Shown here one piece after another: positions 23,481 through 36,379 of a DNA stretch of 64,000 bases. A model generated the notes under the pieces. The model ran no database searches. It worked only from the letters and a program-made list of their open reading frames with translations, and had not been told where the DNA came from. The first letter of the stretch is position 1. The number at the start of each line of letters is the position of its first letter. Made by a program: the position numbers and the translations under genes. This stretch comes from Halichondria panicea. Its lineage: Eukaryota > Porifera > Demospongiae > Suberitida > Halichondriidae. The DNA lies in assembly GCF_963675165.1 (NCBI RefSeq), contig NC_087389.1, positions 4,820,620 through 4,884,619 on the forward strand, given 5' to 3'.

Positions 23481-24406
23481 CTCACTCATTTTTTAGCTGA
23501 ACATTTATTATTTACACACCTTGTTTTTTGTACTTCCTTTCACGTACTGTTTGTCATAATATTATTATGTCATTTTAATTTCCTGTTTATTGGTGATTAA
23601 TTATGGTGTCAGTACGTAGATCTATAATTAACATAAATTAAAATGCGCAAATCAGCTATTATATATAGGTATAATGCTGCATATATTATGCTGATGATCG
23701 AACTGCATGCATGAGGACATCTCCGTCAAATTTGGGATTTCAAATTTGTATATACCTTACAAAGTGCATGATCATGACTCGCAGAATTAAGGAAATCTCC
23801 CTATACAGAAGTAATTATGGGAAGCTGCAGTGTATACATGTCCAATGAGGGGTTAGCACTTATCAGCTCTAATAGAATTATGGTGAAGGGTAGTAAAACC
23901 TGTAGAACATGTGCTAGCCTCGATCCCAGCCCCTCTCACGTCTTTCTCAACTGAGAGCGGCCTGGAATCGAGGCTAAACATGTGCTTGCTTTACCCAGAG
24001 GGGGGCGTGGTGGCTACCCTAAATTATATGCTGAGTTAGTGTTTTTGTGAATAGTTCATCCTTTTATATCGATGCTATGATCAACTAACTTTTAAACTTG
24101 AAGCTATAGGTTTCAGTGAATGTCAAGCTCTATTCTGAGGTAAGGATTTCTGTAAGGGTTCTGTCTCTTTAAGCTGATAGTAGTAGTATTGAATCTGAGG
24201 CCATGCTCAGCTAGCTAAATAGCTCTGCATTGCAATGGGTGCCTGTCTAGTCAGTGAAGGAGGCAGAGGAGTAACTTAAGTATAATAACTATTCATAGCC
24301 TATCATCAGATTTGCTGGTTTTCCGTATTATCTGGTTTTCTGCATTATAAATCATCGAGGCACAATTGTGTCACGATTAACGATTGAGCTGTGTCCCCCT
24401 ATCCAG
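23481..24406. other. Intergenic region EEA1 / Rab
   Basis: This is AT-rich sequence with the EEA1 3' UTR, one 62-bp TIR element (annotated separately), and the probable 5' UTR of the Rab gene. The Rab start codon directly follows an acceptor-like CCTATCCAG, so an untranslated 5' exon is likely. Confidence 0.5.
23915..23976. mobile_element. 62-bp TIR miniature element with 9-bp target duplication
   Basis: The ends TAGCCTCGATCCCAG and CTGGAATCGAGGCTA are inverted repeats. The direct repeat AACATGTGC flanks the unit at 23906-23914 and 23977-23985. A 9-bp duplication is typical of Mutator-like elements. A second copy with the same termini is at 46505-46607. Confidence 0.9.
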
Positions 24407-26435
<2,029 letters not shown>

Positions 26436-26766
26436 GTATTTCTATAGTACAGTACACTTTTAAGATCATCTGGTTTTATTAATTTCATGCAAGCTGCCCA
26501 TTTTATTACAAAGCTTGTGTAAACATTATTTTTATTACAATGTAATGCAACATTCTTTTGTTGTGGTAAAATTTGCATCAATTGAGTTACGACCCGCATA
26601 AAGGGGCTGTTTTGAAACTTGGCAAGTTGCACATGTTATAGTAGATCCAGCTAGCAGCCACTGAGACATAGTAGCCACTGCTTGACTATAGGCTTGCTGA
26701 CTGATATTCTATTCATGCTTTAATTTATAAGCAAGAAAGCTAGAGCTCCACAAACACTATTTAAAA

Positions 26767-28899
26767 ATGGCACATACAAGATACATCGACTCTCCGTTCC
26801 CCAAACGCTCCCCACTGGCGGCCTGGAGTGCTAATTCTGGCTCTGACGGACTGGCCTGTGATGTCTACCCTGCAGGCTACACTGTGCTGGAGAATGGCTA
26901 CTGCCACAGCAGAGGTGTTGCTGGTCAGAAGAGAAAGTGGAGTGGAGAGGAGGAAGTGTGTGAATATGTGAGGTCTCTCAGTGAGACTGTCCAAGGTGAG
27001 AACACAAAGGTGAGACCATTTATTTTATTATACATTTCTACAAGGCTACAAAATAATGATAAGGAAGCTCTAATAGCAAGCTTTTGAAGTAGATGTATAA
27101 TTTATATACTCGTACCGTATCGTAAGAGGTTGATTTATTCAAGAGAACGTCCTGATACAAGTTTAAATCATTTAGTTTTCGATATCAAAGGCACGCACAT
27201 TGTAATAACTTCCCTCCGTTGTTTGATGAGGTTTAATAGGGAAGTGGTTAATATTTTAATTTGGTATGAGCCGACATTGTATGGCCTGGGGGCTGTGGGA
27301 GGAAACACTTGTGATGCTTGGTGTTCATGCATTACTGACCAACTGTACTGATCATGTTTCTGATAATTATATTTCCTGATAGTAGTAACCACCCCCTCAC
27401 CACCACCATCAGATCAGTGAGTATGCCCCCACCTCGAGCTCTACACACAAAATTCTACTTTTAAAGTTCTTAGGACTAGTTTACCGAGGCAAAATTGTTG
27501 GTTATATTGAGCTTGAGGATTAAAAATAGCCACCAGTTCAATAATTCTGGGGGGCACATCACTGCATGCCATAGGGGGGGAGGGCTGGTTACTTCAAAAC
27601 CGTTCTTCTAATACATTTTCGAGACTGTTTGCAAAACAAGAAGCAAGGAATGAATTTACATGGTGCCATAATTAAAGGGGGCATATTTAAGTATGATAAA
27701 TATTTTATCAATTCATGGTATTACAGAGGATGTGCATGGGAGATCATCCTGAGTTATATATGGACTGTGTGTCGGCTTTTCCCCATGGCGATACAGCCCA
27801 GCGACCAATCACAGAGCACCCCACTCCAATGGATACTGTCAGCATCAATCAATGCAGCAAATTTCATCACAGGAAATTTCAGCTGTACACTCTATCAGAG
27901 GTAAAATAATGCTTAGAATAAAGGTTAATTCAGTTATCTTGCAGTGTTGCTACTACTGTACTGTTTATTGTAACAGGATGATTTACAGCTTGAGAGTGTT
28001 AATAAGATATGACGATTGCCTTTAATACTGCACAGCAAGAAACCATCTGTTATTTACCCCTGGGCAAAATTAATACCATCGTTATAATCATCAATGGAGG
28101 CTTTTAAGTGTTTGACATTTGCCATTGAGTGTTATATCCTCCATTCTAATGCATACGTTTTATTGTAGAGTGTGCATTTTGTACCAGGTCTTTTCCTCTT
28201 TGAACCTTGACCCCCTCCCCCCCCACACACACACACACACACACACACACAGGCGGGTGTGGGGTGCAGTCACTCTCAACTTGGACTCAGTGTCATAGAC
28301 TGCCCAAGGTGCCTCTCTGGAGAGCCAGTAAGTGCCAGTAATAATCCTTTTAGGTACAACCTTTGCACCTCACTTGAAACGCAAGCCTAATTAGAGAAAA
28401 CATAAGTCAACCACTAACAGTGTATCAGGAGCACCTGAGCGTACACAGTGGGACCACACTCTCACTGTAGTCTATTCTACACACTTGAGGTATACATTTC
28501 TGCTCCTTTCAAGTGAGATGAAAAGTGGTTGTATTCAAATTTTGTTTAAATATACAGAGTCATGAACCGTATAACAAGAATATTTTGCTGAGAAAAACCT
28601 TTGCGATAACCAATAAAGATAAACCAAATCATCAGAAAATTTGACCCTTTGCGATAAAACTATTTTGTTCTGGCATCGTGTGTCATTACCAGTCAGTTTA
28701 GGTTTATTATGGTCAACGCTTGCAAAATTCGTATACGTATTGATACTCACAAAACATTCCAGTAATACATTACAGTAACTATGTCCTTGACTTTTGTATA
28801 ATTATACGTGATAAATCTTTCATTTTAGACTGTCTGTTTTTCCAGGGTCACCTCGAGCACATCTTACACCCCACGGAGGGAATGGACACTCAAACGTAG
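26767..28899 (+). CDS. Hypothetical 181-residue protein, 4 exons
   Basis: I do not recognise this family. Four exons join in frame: 26767-27009, 27727-27900, 28253-28327, 28846-28899. The start codon is the first ATG of the frame and the gene ends at TAG 28897-28899. The predicted protein is soluble, with no signal peptide or membrane segment. Its first part holds a basic/acidic block (KRKWSGEEEVCEYVRSL). The second half is rich in Cys and His (NQCSKFHHRKFQL, CSHSQ, DCPRC), which might bind metal, but spacing does not match a finger I know. The exon 3 acceptor is the end of a (CA)n tract. Clean splice phases and codon-like composition support a real gene, but exon choice, especially the exon 1 donor, is uncertain. 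Confidence 0.6.
28353..28528 (+). mobile_element. Short TIR-like interspersed element
   Basis: The left end carries CACCTCACTTGAAA and the right end TTTCAAGTGAGATGAAA, an inverted pair around a roughly 150-bp body in an intron of the hypothetical gene. The fragment at 15905-15998 is homologous on the opposite strand. Target duplications were not resolved. Confidence 0.6.
28561..28771 (-). mobile_element. Interspersed ~210-bp repeat, minus-strand copy
   Basis: This is a diverged inverted copy of the repeat at 17887-18101. It lies about 30 bp after the element at 28353-28528, in the same intron. Confidence 0.7.
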
Positions 28900-29421
28900 T
28901 CGCCACCATCAATCACATGATCTCATACTCCACAACAGTACACAGAGAATCGAACTCAAACTATATATTTACGATCAACTGTCACTACTATGCATTTATG
29001 TTTGTATAATATACGCACTATGTTCTTTACCTGTTTGGCAATAAGTTGCAATTGTGCAGCTAGTACAGACCATATATTTTTGTGTTTAATATCATGACAA
29101 CAATTATAGCGTGCTATATATAATTATATGCAATATACATATGCATGTACAGTATATATATATATATAATATAGTTTGTCCAAGTCTGCTAAATCCTGAC
29201 TATATATACACAGGCACCTCTAGATCGATTTTAATTATGACCAAACAATTAATAAAGGAGCAGAAGTGAGCGTGCATGCATGCATGAGTACGGTACACGG
29301 TACAAATTATGATAATCGTTTAATAAATTGACCACAGTTAACAAGTGACAAGAACCCAGCTATAATTATAGCTAGCACAGACAATTTAGACAGAGAATAG
29401 TTCATTAATAGTTCCCAGTGT
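28900..29421. other. Convergent 3' flank (hypothetical gene / ISY1)
   Basis: AT-rich sequence with a short (TA)n run near 29155-29170 and AATAAA-like motifs on both strands. No gene is seen. The two genes end here tail to tail. Confidence 0.5.
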
Positions 29422-32400
29422 TTATTGGTATCCCAGCAGAGCCTTGGCCTCCTCCCCCTGAGCTTGTAGTGACTCAGTTACGTAAGTGGACAACAGCTCC
29501 TAATATTAGGGGGGGGGGGGGGGGGGGAATTAGGACAGTGGCTCACAACACATGTTACCAAGTCTCACCATTTTCTTTCTCCTGACTAGCATCTCTTCAA
29601 CCTAGTGTGTGTGTGTGTGTGTGTGTGTATGTTGTGAAAATTTTTGTGAAAATTAATGATACCAACACGTAGACATAGATTGTCTAGAGATAAAAACCCT
29701 CACATTAGCTTATTCGTTAGAACATGAAACTGCTAATCTCCCACATGGGGATAACATTATTTCATAGAGTGATAAACATCCAGTCCCTACCTGTTCCTGC
29801 GAGGGCACTGGGACGTGTGCCACGAGACTCTTCTCTGTTTCCATGACCTCCTCATCACTGTCCACCTCATTCTGTGGTGGTCAAAGTGTTTTGTTACTAT
29901 TCTGCCGTTTGAATATTTAAAGCATACTTACCGACGCTAACAATTAACACATGTCTACATTAGATACTTATTGGTGCTTTTCTCGGGTAACCCTAGCAAT
30001 TTTCACATTGTATTTGTATGACTTTAGTTAACAAAGTCTAGAGGCCACTATACTTATCCACATACATTGTACATTCATACCTTTGCTAACAATTATTTGA
30101 GACACACTACACATACACACACGCCTACACTACAGCTATAATCATAGTGGCCATTCCTCACATACAGTACATGTATTGTAAGGATCTTACCTGTATATCA
30201 GCCAGTCTCGCAGCACTGTAGATATCCTCTTCATTGTCTTTTGTTGTTGACTCCAGTTTACCCTGTACTTTGTCCTCCTGCCACTTGGCCACATTCTTAG
30301 CAATGGCTACAGGAAACAATAACACAGTGAATACAGTAGCTAGCGTACCTACGTACGTAACCAACTAAAATATGGAAGGCGATTCTCCTGAGAATGTCGG
30401 GAGCACTGTGAATCGGCCTGTTATTGAGCAAGCTGGTTACGACAGCACTCAGCGAAATTCACATATATTTTTTCAAACTAGACTTGGACTAAATCCGCCA
30501 TTACAAGTTTGCAAGGCTCAATTTCATCAATTTTGTGCCCCTCCTTATACCCTCACAACTTTTAAACACGGCCCAATTTTGGCAAAAGATCCATCATAAA
30601 TTATTACTGATTATAGGTTCACTATTAACCTCTGATATACACACCCCATGTAATAGATCTCTTTTAGAGCTACAGAACACGTACGTTACTTTTGAAATTG
30701 GACATTCTAAACTCAATTAATCAGCAAAAGAAGTACACGTGACACTAATGTGCATACAGTCTATAGTTGGCACCTTTTCTCTCTGCCTCCTGCTCCAGCG
30801 GGACTATAACCCCGTCCTCCTCGTCACGGTAACCATAGTAATCAGCGTCAACAGACTTGGCCAGCTCCCCACGATTCTTCCGAGGGGGCTTCACATCTAA
30901 TAGGGGGAGGGAGGGAGGAGGAGGGGACACAGTCAGGGTGTCATACAAGATGTTGAAGTAGGTGGGGGAATAGGGTACACAGAGTTGTGTCGTCAGGGGC
31001 TTCCCCTAACATTTTCTAGGTGGTCTTACATGTAGGTGAATTCTGGTGGGTTTTGGGGTTGCCTTGCCTACTCAGTTCATATACAACTAGTAACTGAATG
31101 CAAATTTTATAGGGGGGGGGAGGATATCCCTCCTTCTCCCTCGCTGTATGATACCCTGACAGTACATGACCAGGTAAGAGTGTGTATACATGTATTAAGT
31201 TGTATAATGAAAATGATTGAGGAACGGAACACTTACATCGCTGCTCAAAAAGCTCCCTCACACCAGGCAAGTCTCTCGCTGCTCCAAAATACCTGAACAC
31301 AAACGTACACGAGTCAAAAAAATACACACAACACTGGCAATTATGGAGATTGTGATTTCTCACTTGTATCCTCTGTTTCCTGGCAACTCCTTTCCTTCGT
31401 GATCCAACATACGAGGGCCAACTTTCTGTCAATTATATAAAACAGCAACAAAAAAGTTAAAATTTTGTACAAACAAATATTTCTCTCTCACAAAGTAGTC
31501 GGGTCCACCCAGCTCCCTGATACGCTCCTGCCAGTGACTCTTCTCTCGAATCAGCTTGTTGATCTCATCATTGAGGTCGCGAATACGGAACTCTCCAAGG
31601 CCAGCTGTGGAGGTAATAAAGAGTGAGTGAGTAGACTGCATGCATGCATTTGGAATGATAATACTTACGATTCTGAATTTGTGAAACTTTCCTGGAGATT
31701 TCTCTAATGATCTGTATTACAGTAACACATTGTACACATAATAATTACCGCACATGTCGGTACACAAACCCAACTACGAGTTTAACTGAAGTGCTAGTAC
31801 ACAAAGGGTTATTTTTGTACGGTGTAATTTTTCTCAAGTTATAACTGTGAATCTATTATGCGCAGTAGGTTCTGCGTTACCATTTGAGCTGTACGAGTAC
31901 ACTTGGTGGATCATACGAACCTGTGCACTAACGATCGAATATCACCTGCTATTATTACGGTATGCTACAGCATCACTGACCTGTAGCCTCCATTTCTCAG
32001 CTTTGTGTACATCATCACACTCGGTCGCCAGGAAAGGTCTCTTAACCTGATCACCGTAACAACAGTCAGTATACGTACAATCTGATTATTTCCACACAAC
32101 TAACCTTCACTGCCCTGCCTTCATTTTTCTTGGCTTCATAGAAACGATTCAATAATAACCTAAACAAGTACGAGAGTGATGTGGTTATACTAATGTACGT
32201 AGGTGTATATTAATTAATTAACTAGGTAATTTACGAGGTTAGGATTATGGGTACGTGTGTGATCCTGATGTTCACTTACATTGATTTTTCTTGATTACGA
32301 GCCTGCAAAGAATTGATAACATAACATAATATCAACTACACATTACTGCACACCTGCTACGACAAACACCATCGAGGATATGCCCCTCCCCCACTTTAAA

Positions 32401-32602
32401 CCACCAAAACGCAATGCCCCAGGATGTAATAGAGGAGAACACTAGATCTAATTTAGGGGTCTCGTATAATTATTATATGCAGGGACACAGCAATCTATTA
32501 GACAAGTGGATGAAACAACCAAGCTCTCGGACCTCAAAGTCGCTCCGGCTGGCTCCCTAGTCAACCAAACCACATTACCCACTTGCCACACACACTCACC
32601 AT
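29422..32602 (-). CDS. ISY1: Pre-mRNA splicing factor ISY1
   Basis: ISY1 is a component of the XAB2/Prp19-associated catalytic spliceosome. Thirteen exons on the minus strand give 283 residues (human 285). In transcript order they are 32600-32602 (the ATG alone, next to the donor), 32280-32302, 32105-32159, 31981-32046, 31669-31711, 31492-31604, 31364-31425, 31237-31292, 30774-30896, 30191-30306, 29791-29871, 29569-29601 and 29422-29499. Highly conserved blocks are [92 protein letters not shown] and EEAKALLGY at the C-terminus. An oddity is DYFKVGP where the family usually has DYGKVGP. It is divergent from the MBD4-type gene across about 450 bp. Confidence 0.95.
29510..29527 (+). repeat. Poly-G run
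   Basis: About 17 consecutive G on the plus strand (poly-C in the ISY1 transcript) lie just upstream of the last exon. They would serve as part of its pyrimidine tract and are a likely site of sequencing length error. Confidence 0.9.
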
Positions 32603-33056
32603 GATTGATATGTCTTTACACACAGTAGATTCAGTGCAGTGCTAGTGCAGTGCAGTCTGAGTTCGAGTCCTGGCACGTTTTTAAGTAGAGCTCAGGTCAA
32701 AGTTCATATTAAAGATTATTTGCTGATTCAGCACTTTTTGATAACTGGGCGGAGCCCACCAACTATACTCCACCCAAATAGGGATTTCCCCTTACCATAG
32801 CCGCGTGCTTCAGCTTTTAACTTCACTAGTGCAGTTGACTCATCTTTGCGAGGCTTTTCATGGAATAGAAGCTCAAGGCTACATTCATTAACCTCTTCTG
32901 TGTCCCGGTAAGGCTAAGAGTACACCCTAAGATGTGTTATGTAGACAATCAGAGATCCAACAAGCAATTGTCTATTTTTTATTGTCTATTTTTTATTGTC
33001 TATTTTTTTGCCAATCATTATTCAAATCAAATTTTTGCTATTAATATTAGATAAGA
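32603..33056. promoter_or_regulatory. Bidirectional promoter region ISY1 / MBD4
   Basis: The roughly 450-bp spacer between the start codons of two divergently transcribed genes must hold both promoters. I see no TATA box of clear quality. A short tandem TATTTTTTATTGTC repeat lies near 32970-33005. Confidence 0.55.
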
Positions 33057-35785
33057 ATGGAGTCTAAAGGAAGAGCTAGTAGGCGATCGACAGGAGGTCA
33101 GAGTCCGGTGAAATCTGCTGACAAGAAGACAGTCACTCCGGTGAAATCCGCTGACAAGAAAACTGTCACTCCGGTGTCAGTAACAAGACGTTCCACACGT
33201 TTGATGGGTAAGGTTGAAGGTGACACCATTACAACCCCAGCCAGCTCGTACGTCAAAAAGGCATCTGCCACACGAAAGAGAAGTCTGAAGACCAGCGACG
33301 AAGACAATGAGTGAGTTAGTTATATCACAAAATAACATAGGCCTAAAGCATATACACTCGTACTTACTCGCATGACATGCTTAATACAAAATGAATCATT
33401 GTTGTGCATCTTTGTTGATAACTGGAACATTTGGCAAATAAGCAATTTTAAGTGAATTGGCAGTTATTTAATGTGGCGTCTCGGGCGTGGCTGCTATGCC
33501 AATAACGTTGTGTCCAAAGCTTTAAATAGTAGCAGTTTTTAATCTAGCCATGTTCTATAAAACTCCCCAAATTACCAAATTTCCCCCTTATAGTTATGGT
33601 ACTAAAAATATGTGCTTTTATTGTCTGCAGGATACAGGAAAAGCCAGCTCCCAAAAGAGCAAAAATAACCAAATCCACACCCGCTAAGAAAGCACCCAAA
33701 TCACCTGCCAAGTCGAGCTCCCAGAAACAGAAACCGCAAATTTCTATATCAAAAGTGAAAGTTGCTCCAGCTCCTAAGAAAGCTCCCACTACCCCCTCCA
33801 AATCAACTCCCAAAACTACTCCTAAATCAAAATCTCCCACAAAAAAAGCCCCAGCCAAAGCCACCCCTAAAAAGGCATCTTCCCCGAGAAAAGCAACGGC
33901 TAAATCTAAGGCTAAAGATAAGCCCAGTGAGCCAATGGAAGTGGAACCTGCAGATGAGCCGATAGAAAAGTCTGATACCAAAACCGAAGACAAACAACCA
34001 AACGAGATCACCAAAGATGACAGCGATTCACCAATGGACGCTGCAGTAGAAGACACAGCAAAGGATAATGCTGGGGAAGATTCCAGTGCCCCTCAAGAGG
34101 TTAGTAAGCCAACGGAAGAGCCACCTACAGGTGATCCAGCTAGCAAACAAGGATCAGAGAAAACTGAGCCTGACGCTGGAGAAACTGCAATGGAGGTTGA
34201 ACCTATCGCAGCAGATCCACTGATTAACAGTACTACAGATGACTCAACAAAGATGGATGAAGCGGCTAGCAAACCCGCTGAAAATAAGCAAGCAGAAACA
34301 AGCCCTTCGAAGTCTAAGAAAGAATCTGCTAAATCAAATACCCAAGAACCGAAAGAGAAAGGACCCAACGAAACCACAAGTACATCACAAGCGGAAGTAT
34401 CTAAAGCCACATCTGGCAACCAAGCCAACTCTCCTGCTAAAACCAACACAACAAGTCCCCAGAAGAAGAGTCCATATTTCAAGCCTAGCTCCGATTCTCT
34501 ACCTCAACCCAGCCTTGGTGTCAAGACAAAGCGTCATAAGCACCTCCAGTACCCTGACTTCGTGCCCCCCAAGTCTCCGCATGATTTAGTCCAGGAGCAG
34601 CTGTATAGTGATCCGTGGAAACTGCTCATCGCTACCATCTTCCTCAACAAGACCACTGGTGAGTGTGTGCATGATCTACTTTTGACGATGGTTAAAGCCT
34701 CTAATGGAGGAGGTTAGTGTGAGCTTTCACACGTTGTGATATGTAATGTAGCACCATTAACATGTACACCGTGTTAGATTACCCTAATACTACAAGAGTG
34801 CATAATTTCAATAAAGTCCTCCATAAATGAAACACCATTGTTGATATCTTAATGTCCACTGCACCTGCTCAAAACTCAATCCTCTTGTGTACGTTTTTCA
34901 AATTGATACGTCTGAAAGTTGCTGTGGAATAGTCTCCTGGTAAACTAATGGAAGTACGTCGACTAATAGTTGACTATAGCCCTAGAAGCAAGTTGTCCTT
35001 AATGGTATGCCTCACTGTAACACAATCCCTGTGTAAGGTTCCTAATCAATTTTTTTCACTAGCCACAAACTTCCTGCGGTGCTTCATGTACACACACTAC
35101 AGCAAGTACCACACTACGCTCATACCCACCCCTCAGGCACTGCTGCCCTCCCTGTTCTGTGGGAGTTCCTCAAGCTCTACCCCACTCCGGATGCTGCCAA
35201 GAGTGCTGATGTCAGCGCTCTGGCCAAGCTGCTCAACCCACTGGGCCTCCACGAGAAAAGAGCTGAGACCATTGTTAAATTCTCAGGTATGTTTTGTTCA
35301 ACAGGCCTTGTTAATATAATTATACTCCTGGTAACTAGGTCAGTTAAGCTTTTCATAGGGCTTGGCAAGTATAATATTATTATTTATGTTTTGTCAAGAG
35401 TAGATAAGAGTAGTTTGTTTTGTGTAAACAATCATTCGTACCATAACAGCTACACAATCATGTAGTTGAAAGTGTACATTCAGTTTCTAGTACACAGAGC
35501 TTAATGCTATATACTCTCACACTTCACACACCCTCACACTTCACACTTTTCACACACCCTCACACTTCACACTATTCACACACCCTCACAGAGGAGTACC
35601 TGAGCAAAGACTGGGAGTATCCCGAGGAACTCTACGGAATCGGACAATACGGCAACGATTCATATCGCATATTCTGCACCTCAGAGTGGAAAGAAGTTCG
35701 TCCATCTGATCACGTGCTCAACAAGTACTATGCCTGGTTGTGCAAGACGAATGACTTCCACCCTACTGACTGGAAGTCTGATTGA
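33057..35785 (+). CDS. MBD4: MBD4-type thymine/uracil DNA glycosylase without a visible MBD
   Basis: MBD4 removes T or U opposite G at deaminated CpG sites. Four exons (33057-33310, 33631-34658, 35137-35286, 35592-35785) give 541 residues. The C-terminal 150 or so residues are a clear HhH-GPD glycosylase: [43 protein letters not shown] (helix-hairpin-helix side) and [16 protein letters not shown], whose Asp (about residue 500) is the catalytic aspartate of the family. The first 380 residues are low-complexity Lys/Pro/Ala/Ser/Glu-rich sequence, like an H1 tail, with a tandem [11 protein letters not shown] repeat near residue 20. No methyl-CpG-binding domain is recognisable, unlike vertebrate MBD4. 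It is head to head with ISY1. Confidence 0.93.
35508..35590 (+). repeat. CACACCCTCACACTT tandem repeat at an acceptor
   Basis: A short tandem array of CACACTT/CACACCCT units ends in the AG acceptor of the last MBD4 exon. Confidence 0.8.
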
Positions 35786-36379
35786 TGACTGACCTCAGTG
35801 AACTCTTCTAACTAGGCTCTTTTCATTCAAGAATCATATGCATGCATTACTCTACATACTTATATCTTTACTAATACGTATGTTGTCTACCCTTTGTATT
35901 TACACACCACATTCTTGTTCATGCTGAATACTATACTTTTGTTATGGATGATCTTTGCCCTTTATTCATCAGCAGTGCGATTTATAGGGTAAACACGCGG
36001 TTTAAATGTATACCTAGTATATAGCACTTGTTTGAATGGCGATCTTTACCATAACACACAGCAAGGATATATTCGTTAAGTAAGAAAAGTTACATCCTAG
36101 TGGACCAGCCCCACCCCCTCTTTTATGCTAGGATCCATCCCAGCCTTCCATCTCATCTCATACACACTGACAGCCAGGGGTAAGAACTTCTGCTGAGTGT
36201 TACTCTGCCCATACATCTAGCTAATGTTTTTCACTTGTGCAGGACTTTTATGGATGCATGGGCACGAACAACAGTGTCACCTCAGAACCTAGACGTCGTA
36301 AGTCCTTATAAAATATAACTCTTGAAATTTGTGCAATTGAACAAAACTCGATTGTTCCAGCTGCTAATAACTATTGTGC
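35786..36379. other. Convergent 3' region (MBD4 / kinase A)
   Basis: This is the 3' flank of two tail-to-tail genes. It contains one exon-like plus-strand stretch at 36242-36299, annotated separately; otherwise nothing is recognised. Confidence 0.5.
36242..36299 (+). other. Orphan exon-like segment encoding an MGTNNS start
   Basis: A good acceptor (CACTTGTGCAG at 36231-36241) and a consensus donor (GTAAGT at 36300) bracket a frame reading DFYGCMGTNNSVTSEPRRR. The internal MGTNNS would fit an N-myristoylation signal. I find no partner exons in the region, and the downstream sequence is occupied by the minus-strand kinase, so it may be a remnant or an exon of an unseen overlapping gene. Confidence 0.25.

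Noticed and set aside
30372-30599. 75-codon plus-strand frame inside an ISY1 intron
   Set aside because: No start context, domain or splice partners are seen; intronic position and composition suggest chance.
32640-32690. tRNA-like B box (GTTCGAGTCC) upstream of MBD4
   Set aside because: The T-stem does not pair and no acceptor stem or clear A box is found, so it is not called a tRNA or SINE.
33544-34482. Minus-strand frames of 170 and 129 codons
   Set aside because: They are shadows of the low-complexity Lys/Pro/Ser-rich exon 2 of the MBD4-type gene.
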